DNA of 49,100 nt, taken from the NCBI GenBank assembly GCA_021768625.1, contig JAETUM010000017.1:1-49100 (forward strand). The letters run 5' to 3'. Positions 26,427 through 35,402 of this stretch are shown in pieces. The DNA comes from Candidatus Stoquefichus sp. (GTDB lineage Bacteria; Bacillota_I; Bacilli_A; Erysipelotrichales; Coprobacillaceae). The notes under the pieces were generated by a model, which was not told where the DNA came from, made no database searches, and saw only the letters and a program-made list of their open reading frames with translations. A program made the position numbers and the translations under genes. Every line of letters starts with the position of its first letter. The first letter of the stretch is position 1.

Positions 26427-27829
26427 TGCTAACCTCCAATTCAAAAGAAATTGTTGTTCCTTTATTAAGCTCTGATTCAATAAGTAATTGTGTTTGGTGC
26501 AAATGACAAATACGTTTCACAATTGCTAAACCTAATCCTGCCCCACCTTGTGAACGTGCTCTAGATTTATCTGCCATATAAAAAGCTTCCGTTGCCTTTT
26601 TAGCATCCTCTTGGCTCATTCCAATACCTTCATCTATAACAGAAATCCGCAATTTTGAATATTGTAATTCTGCTTTCACTTGTATTGTCTGCCCTTTTTC
26701 ACTCGCTTTGATTGCATTATCAATTAAATTACGAAGGAGTATAAATAATAAATCCAGATGGGATATGACATGAATATCTATAACATCAAAGATAATAATA
26801 TACTCATTAGTTTTTCCACGATAATATTCTTTGAGTTGAGAAAAAACATGTTGTAACGAAATAGACTTTAACTCTGCTTGATTATCTCCCATTGAAAGTA
26901 ATTCCATTAAAGCATAAGAAAGACTTTCCAATCGCTTAGCTTCTGTATAAATATATTGAGCCGCTTTTTGCCTTGTTTCCTCATCACAATCACATGTTCT
27001 AAGTAAATCAGCAAATCCTAAAATCGCTGTCATTGGTGTTTTAATTTCATGAGAAAAACTACCCATAAATTCTTCTTTTTGAATAACACTTTCCTTTAAT
27101 TGTTGAATTGTTAATTCATTCATTTCAGCCATCTTATCAAAACTTTGTGAAAGTTCCCCTATTTCGTCTTTACTCTGTATATGTGTACGTACATCATACT
27201 CACCCTCAGCGATACGTTGACTCATTTTATTTAATTTATAGATAGACTTTGTCATATATTGAGCAACAAATCTTAAAATAAAGAATGCTAATACAAACAT
27301 AAATAAACTTGTTATGAAAAAGCTTTGAAGTTGTCTATCTCTTTCTTCATAACAATAACTAATATCATAACATGCTGTTAAATAATATTGTTTTTCACCC
27401 AAATGAATATCTGTTGTTATAAACATAAGGTTTTTATGATGATATTTTTGAAGATAATACTTTTGATTATTTTTTACTGATATAAATGAATGATATTCAT
27501 TATTCATATTTGAAAATAAAATATCATTATTTTGACTCAAAGCATAAGATGTTTGTTTTTGAGATAAATAATGCAATTGTTCAAGATAATATGTAGCTTG
27601 ATTAATTACTTTTTCTTGATAATCATCATCTAAAGAAGTTGAATATATACTTTGTAAAAGATGATTTTGTAAATTATATATTTCTAATTCATAAGATAAT
27701 ATATTTTGTTGAATTGTATTCTCTAAAAGATGATGATGATTTTGAGAAAGTATAAATGTTTCCCCTAAAGAAAAAAACAATAACCAATGTCAAAAGACAT
27801 GCCCATATAATTTTTTCTGCAAACTTCAT
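26419..27829 (-). pseudogene. Sensor histidine kinase with a frameshift in a 7-nt homopolymer
   Basis: The natural start is the ATG at 27829, which overlaps the regulator's TGA (ATGA) and has a GGAGGAG site. It encodes MKFAEKIIWACLLTLVIV, a good first membrane span. At seven A on the plus strand (27771-27777; T on the coding strand) the frame is lost, and translation would stop after about 45 codons. The rest of the kinase lies one frame over, open to 26419. With six T the two parts join into one protein of about 469 aa: outer sensor domain (about 20-160), second span, HAMP, HisKA with FSHEIKTPMTAILGF, and HATPase (SVIDEGIGM, GLGLAIVKRI). It may be broken, phase-variable, or a sequencing error. 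All other parts look intact. Confidence 0.85.
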
Positions 27830-28482
27830 ACATGCTCCTCCAACATGTACCCTACTTTAAAAATAGTCTTAATTTCATGATGCCAGTTTAACTTTTTTCT
27901 CAATCTTTGAATATGCAAATCCAAAGTTCGACTCTCATCCCATTCTTCTTCCCAAACTTTTTCATACAAAACTTCACGATAAAGAGCAGTATTCCTATTT
28001 TGAACAAGATACAACAAAAGATCATATTCCTTATTCGTTAAAGAAATAATTTGATTATTTTGTTTAACTTGTCTTGTCTGTGTATCAATTTCAATATCTA
28101 ATACATGAATAACTTTCATTCCTTTATGATATCTTCTTAATACACTTTCAACCCTTGCTATTAACTCATCAATAGAAAATGGCTTTACAAGATAATCATC
28201 AGCACCCATATGCAATCCCTTCACACGATCCTTAATACTTCCTTTTGCTGTCACAAAAATAACAGGTATCCCTAATGGCTCTATATATTCTAATAACTCA
28301 TAACCATTAATATGTGGTAACATAATATCTAATAAAACCAAATCATAATCATTTTCTGCTAACAAGTCAGCGCCTTCTTTTCCATTATTCGCACACTCAC
28401 ACTGATATCCAACCCTTTGCAAATTTATTTTTATTAAATCTAAAATAGCTTTTTCATCTTCTACAATCAATATCTTTATCAT
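27826..28482 (-). CDS. OmpR/PhoB-family response regulator
   Basis: A 218-aa regulator. The receiver domain (1-115) has the acidic pocket VEDE, the phosphorylated Asp52 in LVLLDIMLP and the Lys of DYLVKPFS. The C-terminal winged helix (about 125-218) has NKEYDLLLYLVQNRN and SRTLDLHIQRLRKKL. First gene of the operon, coupled to the kinase by a four-base overlap. The start could also be a few codons upstream (28494); the ATG at 28482 gives a usual N-terminus. Tandem 11-bp repeats in the promoter suggest that it controls its own operon. Confidence 0.93.
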   Translation of the reverse strand: MIKILIVEDEKAILDLIKINLQRVGYQCECANNGKEGADLLAENDYDLVLLDIMLPHINGYELLEYIEPLGIPVIFVTAKGSIKDRVKGLHMGADDYLVKPFSIDELIARVESVLRRYHKGMKVIHVLDIEIDTQTRQVKQNNQIISLTNKEYDLLLYLVQNRNTALYREVLYEKVWEEEWDESRTLDLHIQRLRKKLNWHHEIKTIFKVGYMLEEHV

Positions 28483-28499
28483 ACTTATCACCATTATTG

Positions 28500-28532
28500 A
28501 TTATAATAAAAAGTTGTATCAAAATTGTATCA
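28500..28532 (-). promoter_or_regulatory. Promoter with tandem 11-bp repeats (response regulator boxes)
   Basis: Minus-strand TATAAT (28500-28505). Immediately upstream lie two adjoining 11-mers, AAGTTGTATCA (28511-28521) and AAATTGTATCA (28522-28532) as read on the plus strand, differing at one base. They cover the -35 position. OmpR/PhoB regulators bind direct repeats with an 11-bp period. Confidence 0.6.
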
Positions 28533-28549
28533 TCATCCAAAAGAAATAT

Positions 28550-29482
28550 TTATTTATTATGTAGATATTCCTTTATTCTTTCTTCATTTAAATTCTCCCC
28601 AATAACAATAATAATTTCTTGTCCTACTTTTATAGGTTGAATACAAATATGATTATGTGTTGCATTCATTTCAATCCATTCACCTTGAGAAACTTGTATA
28701 AATCCTTTTATACGAAAAACTTGTCCACAAGATGAATCATTCATTATATAATTGATTATTTTCTTTAAATTATCTTTATTGATATGATTATTCATGAAAT
28801 ATAGTGTTTGAAAAGAATAATCATGAAAATGTTTTATATAGCTTTCATTTCTATATCCACAAGATGAAATCATTTCAAAGTCTTTTTCTGTGAAATCTTC
28901 CCAATTTTTAGAAATAACTTCATCCTTAATTTGACGTTGACATTGAATTGTTTGTAATGATTGATTGATATTACTAATTGTTTTTTGTATATCTTCATAA
29001 GAAGCATCTTGGCTTTTACTGAAAATGATACATCCAGCATGAGCTACTTGAGAGGCTAATAAATAACTTGATTCTTGAGAAAAATAATCTTCTCTCTTTG
29101 CATTCACAATAGTCATTACATTTCCAATCTCATACCATTGGTTTAATGGTTCTTCATACAAAACATCAAAAAATTCATCAACATCATAAATCCCTGAAGG
29201 TTCTATTAAAATACGATCATAACCTAACATTCCCATAGATATGAGTTTTGTTTTAAATCTTCTTCTATGTGTCTCTTGATCACATCCACCAGATATCATT
29301 TCTAAATCACATTTTTCTCCCATCATATCTTGTAGTAACATCATATCTACATTAACTGCTCCATAATCATTTTCAATAATCCCTATTTTATATCCTTCTC
29401 TTAATAAATAATGAGCATATTTTTTAATAAATGTTGTTTTACCAGAACCTAAAAATCCTGTTATTAGATCTATTTTTATCAT
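28550..29482 (-). CDS. CobW/G3E-family GTPase without the CxCC motif
   Basis: A 310-aa P-loop GTPase (COG0523). Walker A is GFLGSGKTTF, switch I includes IENDYGAVNVD, switch II RILIEPSGIYDV and a guanine-like motif FSKSQD; the C-terminal CobW domain follows (about 210-310). Relatives place metals (zinc, cobalt, nickel) into proteins. The metal-binding CxCC normally found after switch I is reduced here to ISGGCDQE, with a single Cys, so metal handling may differ. The ATG at 29482 has a GGGAGAG site. Single gene downstream of pckA, separated by pckA's terminator. Confidence 0.82.
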   Translation of the reverse strand: MIKIDLITGFLGSGKTTFIKKYAHYLLREGYKIGIIENDYGAVNVDMMLLQDMMGEKCDLEMISGGCDQETHRRRFKTKLISMGMLGYDRILIEPSGIYDVDEFFDVLYEEPLNQWYEIGNVMTIVNAKREDYFSQESSYLLASQVAHAGCIIFSKSQDASYEDIQKTISNINQSLQTIQCQRQIKDEVISKNWEDFTEKDFEMISSCGYRNESYIKHFHDYSFQTLYFMNNHINKDNLKKIINYIMNDSSCGQVFRIKGFIQVSQGEWIEMNATHNHICIQPIKVGQEIIIVIGENLNEERIKEYLHNK

Positions 29483-29551
29483 ACTCTCCCTACTTTCATT
29501 TTCTATTTTCAATACTTATTATAGTATACTTTTCTACTTTCAGCATAAAAA

Positions 29552-29582
29552 ATAACTTCAATAATCAAGTTATTGAAGTTAT
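29552..29582 (-). terminator. Terminator of pckA
   Basis: Perfect 13-base arms (29552-29564 and 29570-29582) with a five-base loop; on the minus strand the hairpin is followed by six T. Confidence 0.92.
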
Positions 29583-29590
29583 AATTTTAT

Positions 29591-31171
29591 CTATTCATCT
29601 TTTTTTCCAGGTCCAGCTTTGATAACAGCTTCTGGGAAATTCGTATATTGTTTAAAGTTTTCTTGGAACATTTTGACTAATCTTTCTGCAGTTTTATCAT
29701 ATTCCTCTTTATTTAACCAAGTTGTCTTTGGATTCAACAATTCTTGTGGAACACCTGGACAGAACTTAGGCATATTTAAATTAAAGAATGGATCAGTTTC
29801 ATAAGCAACATAATCTAATTCCCCATTAATTGCTGCATTAATCATAGCACGAGTATACTTTAATGGAATACGTTTACCAACTCCATAAGAGCCTCCTACC
29901 CATCCAGTATTAATTAAGAAAACATTAGCTCCTGCTTTTTCAACTCTTCTTTGGAATTGTTGAGAATAAAGCAATGGATCTAAAGGTAAGAATGGTTCTC
30001 CAAAGCAAGTTGAGAATGTTGCTTGTGGCTCTGTGATACCATCTTCTGTACCTGCTAATTTACTTGTATATCCTGATACGAAATGATATGCTGCTGAGTT
30101 TTTATCCAACTTAGAAATTGGTGGTAAAACTCCAAAAGCATCTGCTGCTAAGAAGAAGATTGTTTTAGGAATTGGTCCAACTCCTTTAGGTTCTATATTA
30201 GCTATAAAATTAAGTGGATATCCAACTCTTGTATTTTCTGTGATAGAATCATCATTAAAGTCAATAACTCTACTATCTTCAAATAATTTAACATTTTCAG
30301 CAACTGCACCATATCTAACAGCATCCCATATTTCAGGTTCATTTTCTTTAGAAAGTCCAATACATTTTGCATAACATCCACCTTCAAAGTTAAAGATTGA
30401 TGTTCTTGACCAACCATGTTCATCATCACCAATTAATTTACGATTTGGATCTGCAGATAATGTTGTTTTTCCAGTTCCAGATAATCCAAAAAATAATGCT
30501 GTATTTCCATCATTTCCAATATTTGCTGAACAATGCATTGTAAAGACATTCTTTTGTGGTAACATGAAATTCATAACACAGAATACACTCTTCTTAATTT
30601 CTCCAGAGTAACCTGTACCAGCAATTAAAACCAAATGTCTTTCATAATCAATAATAACAGCAGCTTCGCTATTTAAACCAATACTTGGATCCATTTTACA
30701 ATCAGGTGCTACTAAAATTAAGAAGTCTTCTTGAAAATGTTGTAATTCACGTGGTGTTGGTTTAATTAACAAATTAGAAATAAATAAGTTTTGACTTGCT
30801 TTTTCATTAATAACTCTAAATGCATAAGAGTATTTTGGATTTGCTCCTGCATATCCATCAAAAATATAAAGATCTTTATCTTTAAAATGATCAACTATTT
30901 TTTTATAAACAATATCACAAACTTCAGATGATATTGGTTTATTAACCTTCCCCCATGCAATAAGGTCATGTATAGCAGGTGTATCTACAATATATTTGTC
31001 ATTAGGAGATCTCCCTGTTCTTTCTCCTGTTTCAATACATAAACATCCTGCTCTACTTAATCTTCCTTCACCTTTTAATAAAGCTTTTTCCACCAAAGAT
31101 CCAGGTGGAATATTTCTAAATATAGAACCACTTGTTGTAATTCCATACTCTTCTAATCCATAAGTATCCAT
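29591..31171 (-). CDS. pckA: ATP-dependent phosphoenolpyruvate carboxykinase
   Basis: A 526-aa cytosolic enzyme that interconverts oxaloacetate and phosphoenolpyruvate with ATP/ADP. Signatures: the N-terminal GRSPNDKY, the catalytic loop LIAGTGYSGEIKKS, the P-loop GLSGTGKTTLSAD at about 229-241, and GDDEHGW for metal binding, all in order; length is normal. In anaerobes it often runs toward oxaloacetate with ATP gain. The ATG at 31171 has an AAGGAGGAG site; the longer frame to 31234 has none. A TATAAT lies upstream. Monocistronic. Confidence 0.95.
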   Translation of the reverse strand: MDTYGLEEYGITTSGSIFRNIPPGSLVEKALLKGEGRLSRAGCLCIETGERTGRSPNDKYIVDTPAIHDLIAWGKVNKPISSEVCDIVYKKIVDHFKDKDLYIFDGYAGANPKYSYAFRVINEKASQNLFISNLLIKPTPRELQHFQEDFLILVAPDCKMDPSIGLNSEAAVIIDYERHLVLIAGTGYSGEIKKSVFCVMNFMLPQKNVFTMHCSANIGNDGNTALFFGLSGTGKTTLSADPNRKLIGDDEHGWSRTSIFNFEGGCYAKCIGLSKENEPEIWDAVRYGAVAENVKLFEDSRVIDFNDDSITENTRVGYPLNFIANIEPKGVGPIPKTIFFLAADAFGVLPPISKLDKNSAAYHFVSGYTSKLAGTEDGITEPQATFSTCFGEPFLPLDPLLYSQQFQRRVEKAGANVFLINTGWVGGSYGVGKRIPLKYTRAMINAAINGELDYVAYETDPFFNLNMPKFCPGVPQELLNPKTTWLNKEEYDKTAERLVKMFQENFKQYTNFPEAVIKAGPGKKDE

Positions 31172-31269
31172 ATTATACTCCTCCTTTTTATCGTTTATAT
31201 TTCCCCTAATTATAATAATATCATGAAAGGGCATTCATAATCTAGTTATTTTTCATTTTTTATAATTAA

Positions 31270-31295
31270 AAACACTCTTCTAACGAAAAGTGTTT
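31270..31295 (-). terminator. Terminator of the metF-metH operon
   Basis: Eleven-base arms 31270-31280 and 31285-31295 (one G-T pair) with a four-base loop, following the small ORF. The minus strand continues with TTAATTATA. Confidence 0.8.
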
Positions 31296-31302
31296 CTATT
31301 TT

Positions 31303-31458
31303 TTATTTCTCTTCTTGATTATTTTCTACAATATTAATTTTAACAATAGATTCCTCAAGTTGAATATCCTTCACTGCATCTTGTGCAGTTGCAAATAATG
31401 GAATATCTACTAAAAATGTATCATCATCTTCTACATCTAATGTTGTTTTTAAAGCCAT
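31303..31458 (-). CDS. Small acidic protein of unknown function (51 aa)
   Basis: A short ORF directly after metH: 11 bases separate the metH stop from its ATG at 31458, and a strong AGGAGG site lies in that gap. It encodes MALKTTLDVEDDDTFLVDIP and 31 more residues ending in NNQEEK. It is acidic, with a repeated valine/isoleucine pattern that may form beta strands; no transmembrane segment or Cys. The good site, the spacing and the terminator directly behind it argue that it is translated. No family is recognised; its position suggests a link to the methionine synthase unit. Confidence 0.75.
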   Translation of the reverse strand: MALKTTLDVEDDDTFLVDIPLFATAQDAVKDIQLEESIVKINIVENNQEEK

Positions 31459-31469
31459 TTTCTTTCCTC

Positions 31470-33818
31470 CTATGATAAAAGTTTATTTAATAATGTCACT
31501 GACGCCATTGCATCCTCACAATAATAGTCAGCTCCTATTTCATCAGCAATATCTTGTGTTAAAACTGCTCCACCAACCCAAATAGGACATTGACAATTGA
31601 TTTCATGCAAAGCTTCAATTGTTCTTTTCATATTGACTACAGTTGTTGTCATTAAAGCACTTAATCCAATCATTAATGGTTGATACTTATGATAAGCTTC
31701 TATAACTTTTTCAACTTTCACATCTTTTCCTAAATCTATAACTTGATATCCATAACTTTCTAAAACAACTTTCACAATATTTTTACCAATATCATGAATA
31801 TCCCCTTCAACTGTACACATTAAAATAGGTCCTTTGACTTGACTATCTACACTAAATGTTGATTTCACAACTTCAAAAGCTAATTTGGTTGTTTCTGCTG
31901 ATTGAATTAATTGTGGTAAAAAGATTCTGTTGGTTTCATAATCTTTTCCGACTTTATTTAATGCAGGTATAATCATGTTATTGATAACATCCATTGCATC
32001 TAAAGTTTTCAATACTTCCTTGGTTTTATCTTTCACTTCATCTTTTAAACCGTGAATAATCATATCTTCTAATGAAAAAGAAGTTGTTGTAGTTTTTATT
32101 GTTTCTATTTGGGATTGTTTAGAAATATAATGTGTACTTTCTTGATCAAAGTTATATAAAACATTGTAAGCATCAATTGTACTCATCAATTGTTCATCTA
32201 ATGGATTGATGATTGGTAAATCTAATCCAGATTGCATTGCTAATGCTAAAAATGTTCTATTTAATAATGGTCGATTAGGTAAACCAAATGATACATTGGA
32301 AACACCTAATACTGTATGTACACCTAGTTCTTTTTTCACTAAAGTTAATGCTTTTAAAGTTTCTTTCACTTCTTTTTGTTGTGCAGAAGCTGTTAATGTT
32401 AAACAATCAATAATAATATCTTTTTTATCAATACCATATTCTTTTGCTTTATTAATAATCTTTTGAGCAATTTTCAATCTTTCTTCTGCTAATAATGGAA
32501 TACCATCTTCTAATGTTAACCCAATAACAACACCACCATATTTTTTGACAATAGGAAAGATAGCATCCATGACTTCATCTTTTCCATTTACAGAGTTAAT
32601 TAAAGGTTTCCCATTATAATAACGGCATGCTTTTTCTATAGCCTCTGGTGAAGAGGAATCAATTTGTAATGGTAAGTTAATAACTTCTTGAAGTAATTGA
32701 ATGACTTTTTTCATAGTAGCAGGTTCATCTATTCCAGGTAAACCAACATTAACATCTAAGATATCAGCTCCTGCTTGTTGTTGTTTAATACCTTCCACAA
32801 CGCATTCATCATAGCGTTCTTCTTTTAGTGCTGCCTTTAATTTTTTCTTTCCTGTAGGATTTAAGCGTTCTCCACATACAACAACCTGTCCTTGAAAAGT
32901 AACTGTTTGATTTTGACTTGAAACACGTGTATAAGTTTTCATCTTCCTAGAAGTAACATATTTGGGTGCAACCTGTCGTAATTCACGAATAAAGTCAGGT
33001 GTTGTTCCACAACATCCTCCTACAATACTTACTCCTCTTTGCATATAATCAATCATAGATTGTGCATATTCTTCACTTGTTACCTCATAACATGTATGAC
33101 CTTCGTGTAAACATGGTAATCCTGCATTTGGTTGAATAAGAATAGGTGTTGATGATACTTCTAATATTTCATCAATGATAGGTTTTAATTCATTTGGTCC
33201 TAAAGAACAGTTCACGCCTAATGCATCGACACCCAATCCTTCTACAACATTTACAAAAGCGAGAGGATCTGTACCAGTTAATGTTCTTTTATTTTGTTCA
33301 AATGTCATTGTCACAAAAACAGGTAAATCACTATTTTCTTTAACTGCTAAGATTCCAGCTTTCACTTCATATAAGTCTGTCATTGTTTCCAATAAAACTG
33401 CATCAACCTCATCCTTTACAAGCAACACTTGCGAAGCAATGATTTCATAAGCCTCATCAAAAGTTAAAGTCCCTAATGGTTCTAATAACTGACCAATAGG
33501 TCCAATATCTAAAACAATATAAACGTCTTTATTCACAGCATTTCTTGCCTCTTGAGCATTATTAACAGCTGCCTTAAGCATATCACAATAACAATATCCA
33601 CTATCTTTCATCTTTAAGGGATTACAACCAAAAGTATTGGTTGTAATAAAATTGGCTCCAGCTTGTAAATAACGTGAGTGTATATCAACAATAATATCTG
33701 GATGTTCTATATTATAAACTTCAGGGATATCTCCTGCTTTTAGACCAGCTTCTTGAAGTTGTGTTCCCATAGCCCCATCAAAGATCAACAAATCTTTTCC
33801 TAATCTTTCACGTAACAT
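31470..33818 (-). CDS. metH: Cobalamin-dependent methionine synthase, three-domain form
   Basis: A 782-aa enzyme transferring a methyl group from methyltetrahydrofolate to homocysteine through cobalamin. Order: homocysteine domain (about 1-285; zinc ligands Cys204 and Cys269-Cys270 in GGCCGTTP), pterin domain (about 305-560; GERLNPTGKKK and DVNVGLPG), cap (about 580-660) and B12-binding domain (about 665-782; GDIHDIGKN with His675 under the cobalt). The reactivation domain of long MetH is missing and instead is encoded by the gene just upstream, overlapping by 19 bases. The AGGAGGGG site fits the ATG at 33818. Confidence 0.94.
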   Translation of the reverse strand: MLRERLGKDLLIFDGAMGTQLQEAGLKAGDIPEVYNIEHPDIIVDIHSRYLQAGANFITTNTFGCNPLKMKDSGYCYCDMLKAAVNNAQEARNAVNKDVYIVLDIGPIGQLLEPLGTLTFDEAYEIIASQVLLVKDEVDAVLLETMTDLYEVKAGILAVKENSDLPVFVTMTFEQNKRTLTGTDPLAFVNVVEGLGVDALGVNCSLGPNELKPIIDEILEVSSTPILIQPNAGLPCLHEGHTCYEVTSEEYAQSMIDYMQRGVSIVGGCCGTTPDFIRELRQVAPKYVTSRKMKTYTRVSSQNQTVTFQGQVVVCGERLNPTGKKKLKAALKEERYDECVVEGIKQQQAGADILDVNVGLPGIDEPATMKKVIQLLQEVINLPLQIDSSSPEAIEKACRYYNGKPLINSVNGKDEVMDAIFPIVKKYGGVVIGLTLEDGIPLLAEERLKIAQKIINKAKEYGIDKKDIIIDCLTLTASAQQKEVKETLKALTLVKKELGVHTVLGVSNVSFGLPNRPLLNRTFLALAMQSGLDLPIINPLDEQLMSTIDAYNVLYNFDQESTHYISKQSQIETIKTTTTSFSLEDMIIHGLKDEVKDKTKEVLKTLDAMDVINNMIIPALNKVGKDYETNRIFLPQLIQSAETTKLAFEVVKSTFSVDSQVKGPILMCTVEGDIHDIGKNIVKVVLESYGYQVIDLGKDVKVEKVIEAYHKYQPLMIGLSALMTTTVVNMKRTIEALHEINCQCPIWVGGAVLTQDIADEIGADYYCEDAMASVTLLNKLLS

Positions 33819-34429
33819 CTTACCCCTCCTTTTCTTAATTCACATTGTTCTTTTCTTATACATGATAAACATGTTTTTTGATATTCTTTTCCTAATCCAA
33901 TAATTCCTAACATTGATTTCATTGGAATAAATAATCCACCATCATTTATTGAAACACCTATTTTTTTATCTATTTGTAAAACCTGTGATAATGGTATATT
34001 TAATGCTAGTGGTAAATCTCCATATCCAGGTGCAAAACGAAATGTATGCAATCCTAAATTTAAAGTTTTTTCATAATCATCACAACATTTTTCTAAATAA
34101 TAACTACTTACAGCATCAAAAACAACTGCTTTAGCCATATCAATATGTTGATAGTATTTAATCTTTCTATCTATTTGTATTCCTAATGTACATGCTATAA
34201 TAAGACATTTTGAACATTCTTGAAAATAGAAATCTAAGTCTTGAGAATGAAATAATAAATCTAGTTCAGGAATACATAGTGGGTGATGATTTAAATCAAA
34301 TTCTTTTGTTACTGCTTTAAAATGTGATAATTCTCTAACTTCCTCTATACATTCATCTATTAATTCATTTGTTTGAGTATCTACATGACCTTGGTATCTT
34401 AAATACTGTAATATTTTTTTCTTATTCAT
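33800..34429 (-). CDS. Separate methionine synthase reactivation-domain protein
   Basis: A 209-aa protein matching the C-terminal activation domain of MetH, which binds S-adenosylmethionine and re-methylates oxidised cobalamin. Signs are the LHTFRFAPGYGDLPLALN block, the IGVSINDGGLFIPMKSMLGIIGL block and a Cys cluster (CLSCIRKEQC) at the end. Thermotoga TM0269 is the known example of such a split domain. It lies between metF and metH, overlapping both, so the split synthase is made as one unit. Assignment by pattern and context. Confidence 0.82.
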   Translation of the reverse strand: MNKKKILQYLRYQGHVDTQTNELIDECIEEVRELSHFKAVTKEFDLNHHPLCIPELDLLFHSQDLDFYFQECSKCLIIACTLGIQIDRKIKYYQHIDMAKAVVFDAVSSYYLEKCCDDYEKTLNLGLHTFRFAPGYGDLPLALNIPLSQVLQIDKKIGVSINDGGLFIPMKSMLGIIGLGKEYQKTCLSCIRKEQCELRKGGVRCYVKD

Positions 34430-35312
34430 GATTTAGCTCTTTTAATACTGTTGGAATATTATAAAATACAGCTTGAGCAATTTCTGGTTTATTCATCGTA
34501 TATATATGAATACCATCTACACCATTTGTAATTAAATCAATAATTTGATGTGTTGCATAATTAATTCCAATTTCTTTCATTGCTTCAGGATAATGATAAT
34601 AAGACTCTATCATTGTAGATAATTGATAAGGTATAGAACAACCACACATTTTCGCTGTATGTAATAAAGATTTTGAATTAGTTATAGGCATAATACCTGC
34701 AATAATTGGAACTTGAATTCCTCTCTTTCTTGCTTCTTTGACTAATCTATAATAATAATTATTATCAAAGAATATTTGTGTGATTAAGTATTCTGCTCCT
34801 GCATCAACTTTTTCTTGTAATGCTTTTAAATCATTTTCAAAGCAATCTGCTTCTTGATGAACCTCAGGATAACAAGCACCAGATAAACAAAAATCATTAG
34901 GAAATTCTTGTTTAATAAATTCATCTAATTCTTTAGCATAATGAAATTCAAGATGTTCTTTATCAAAATGATCATCCTGTGGATAATCACCACGTAATGC
35001 TAAAATATTTTCCACATTGTTTTCTTTTAACTTTTGACATATATTCACTATTTCTTCTTTTGTAGAAGATATACATGTTAAATGGGCAACTGCTTCAATA
35101 TGATAATCATTTTTTATTTTAGATGCTATTTCTACTGTCTTTCCTTTTGTAGAACCGCCAGCTCCATAAGTAACACTTATAAAATCGGGATTAAGTTTTG
35201 CTAATTCATCTATAGTGTGATAAATTGAAGAAATATCTCCTTGTTTATTTTTAGGAGGAAATACTTCAAAAGAAATTGTTGCTTTATTTTTTAATATTTC
35301 TGATATTTTCAT
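34422..35312 (-). CDS. metF: Methylenetetrahydrofolate reductase
   Basis: A 296-aa flavoenzyme (FAD TIM barrel) making 5-methyltetrahydrofolate, the methyl donor for MetH. Signatures: ISFEVFPPKN near the N-terminus, DFISVTYGAGGS, NILALRGDYPQD, AGAEYLITQIFFDN and IPIIAGIMPI. Full length. First gene of the metF-reactivation-metH set; it overlaps the next gene by eight bases. An AAAGG site is used. Its leader holds an 11-bp inverted repeat that covers part of the ribosome site. Confidence 0.95.
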   Translation of the reverse strand: MKISEILKNKATISFEVFPPKNKQGDISSIYHTIDELAKLNPDFISVTYGAGGSTKGKTVEIASKIKNDYHIEAVAHLTCISSTKEEIVNICQKLKENNVENILALRGDYPQDDHFDKEHLEFHYAKELDEFIKQEFPNDFCLSGACYPEVHQEADCFENDLKALQEKVDAGAEYLITQIFFDNNYYYRLVKEARKRGIQVPIIAGIMPITNSKSLLHTAKMCGCSIPYQLSTMIESYYHYPEAMKEIGINYATHQIIDLITNGVDGIHIYTMNKPEIAQAVFYNIPTVLKELNHE

Positions 35313-35323
35313 AGTATATAACC

Positions 35324-35363
35324 TTTCTATGTTTAGATTTTTTTATATTTTAAAACATAGAAA
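35324..35363 (-). promoter_or_regulatory. Inverted repeat in the metF leader, overlapping its ribosome site
   Basis: TTTCTATGTTT (35324-35334) and AAACATAGAAA (35353-35363) form perfect 11-base arms with an 18-base spacer. On the metF transcript the arm next to the gene contains the AAAG of the AAAGG site. It could be an RNA hairpin that hides the site, or an operator. Confidence 0.45.
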
Positions 35364-35397
35364 AAGAATAGTCAAATAATCAACCATTCTTTTCAAA
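35363..35397 (-). terminator. Terminator of the bacteriocin-like cassette
   Basis: Arms AAAGAAT and ATTCTTT around a long loop after the ABC ATPase gene, followed on the minus strand by TTTC and more T. It separates the cassette from metF. Confidence 0.5.
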
Positions 35398-35402
35398 TGA
35401 AA

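Noticed and set aside
35313-35402. A SAM or T-box riboswitch before metF
   Set aside because: The spacer is under 100 bases, is partly occupied by the terminator of the upstream unit, and lacks the conserved motifs.
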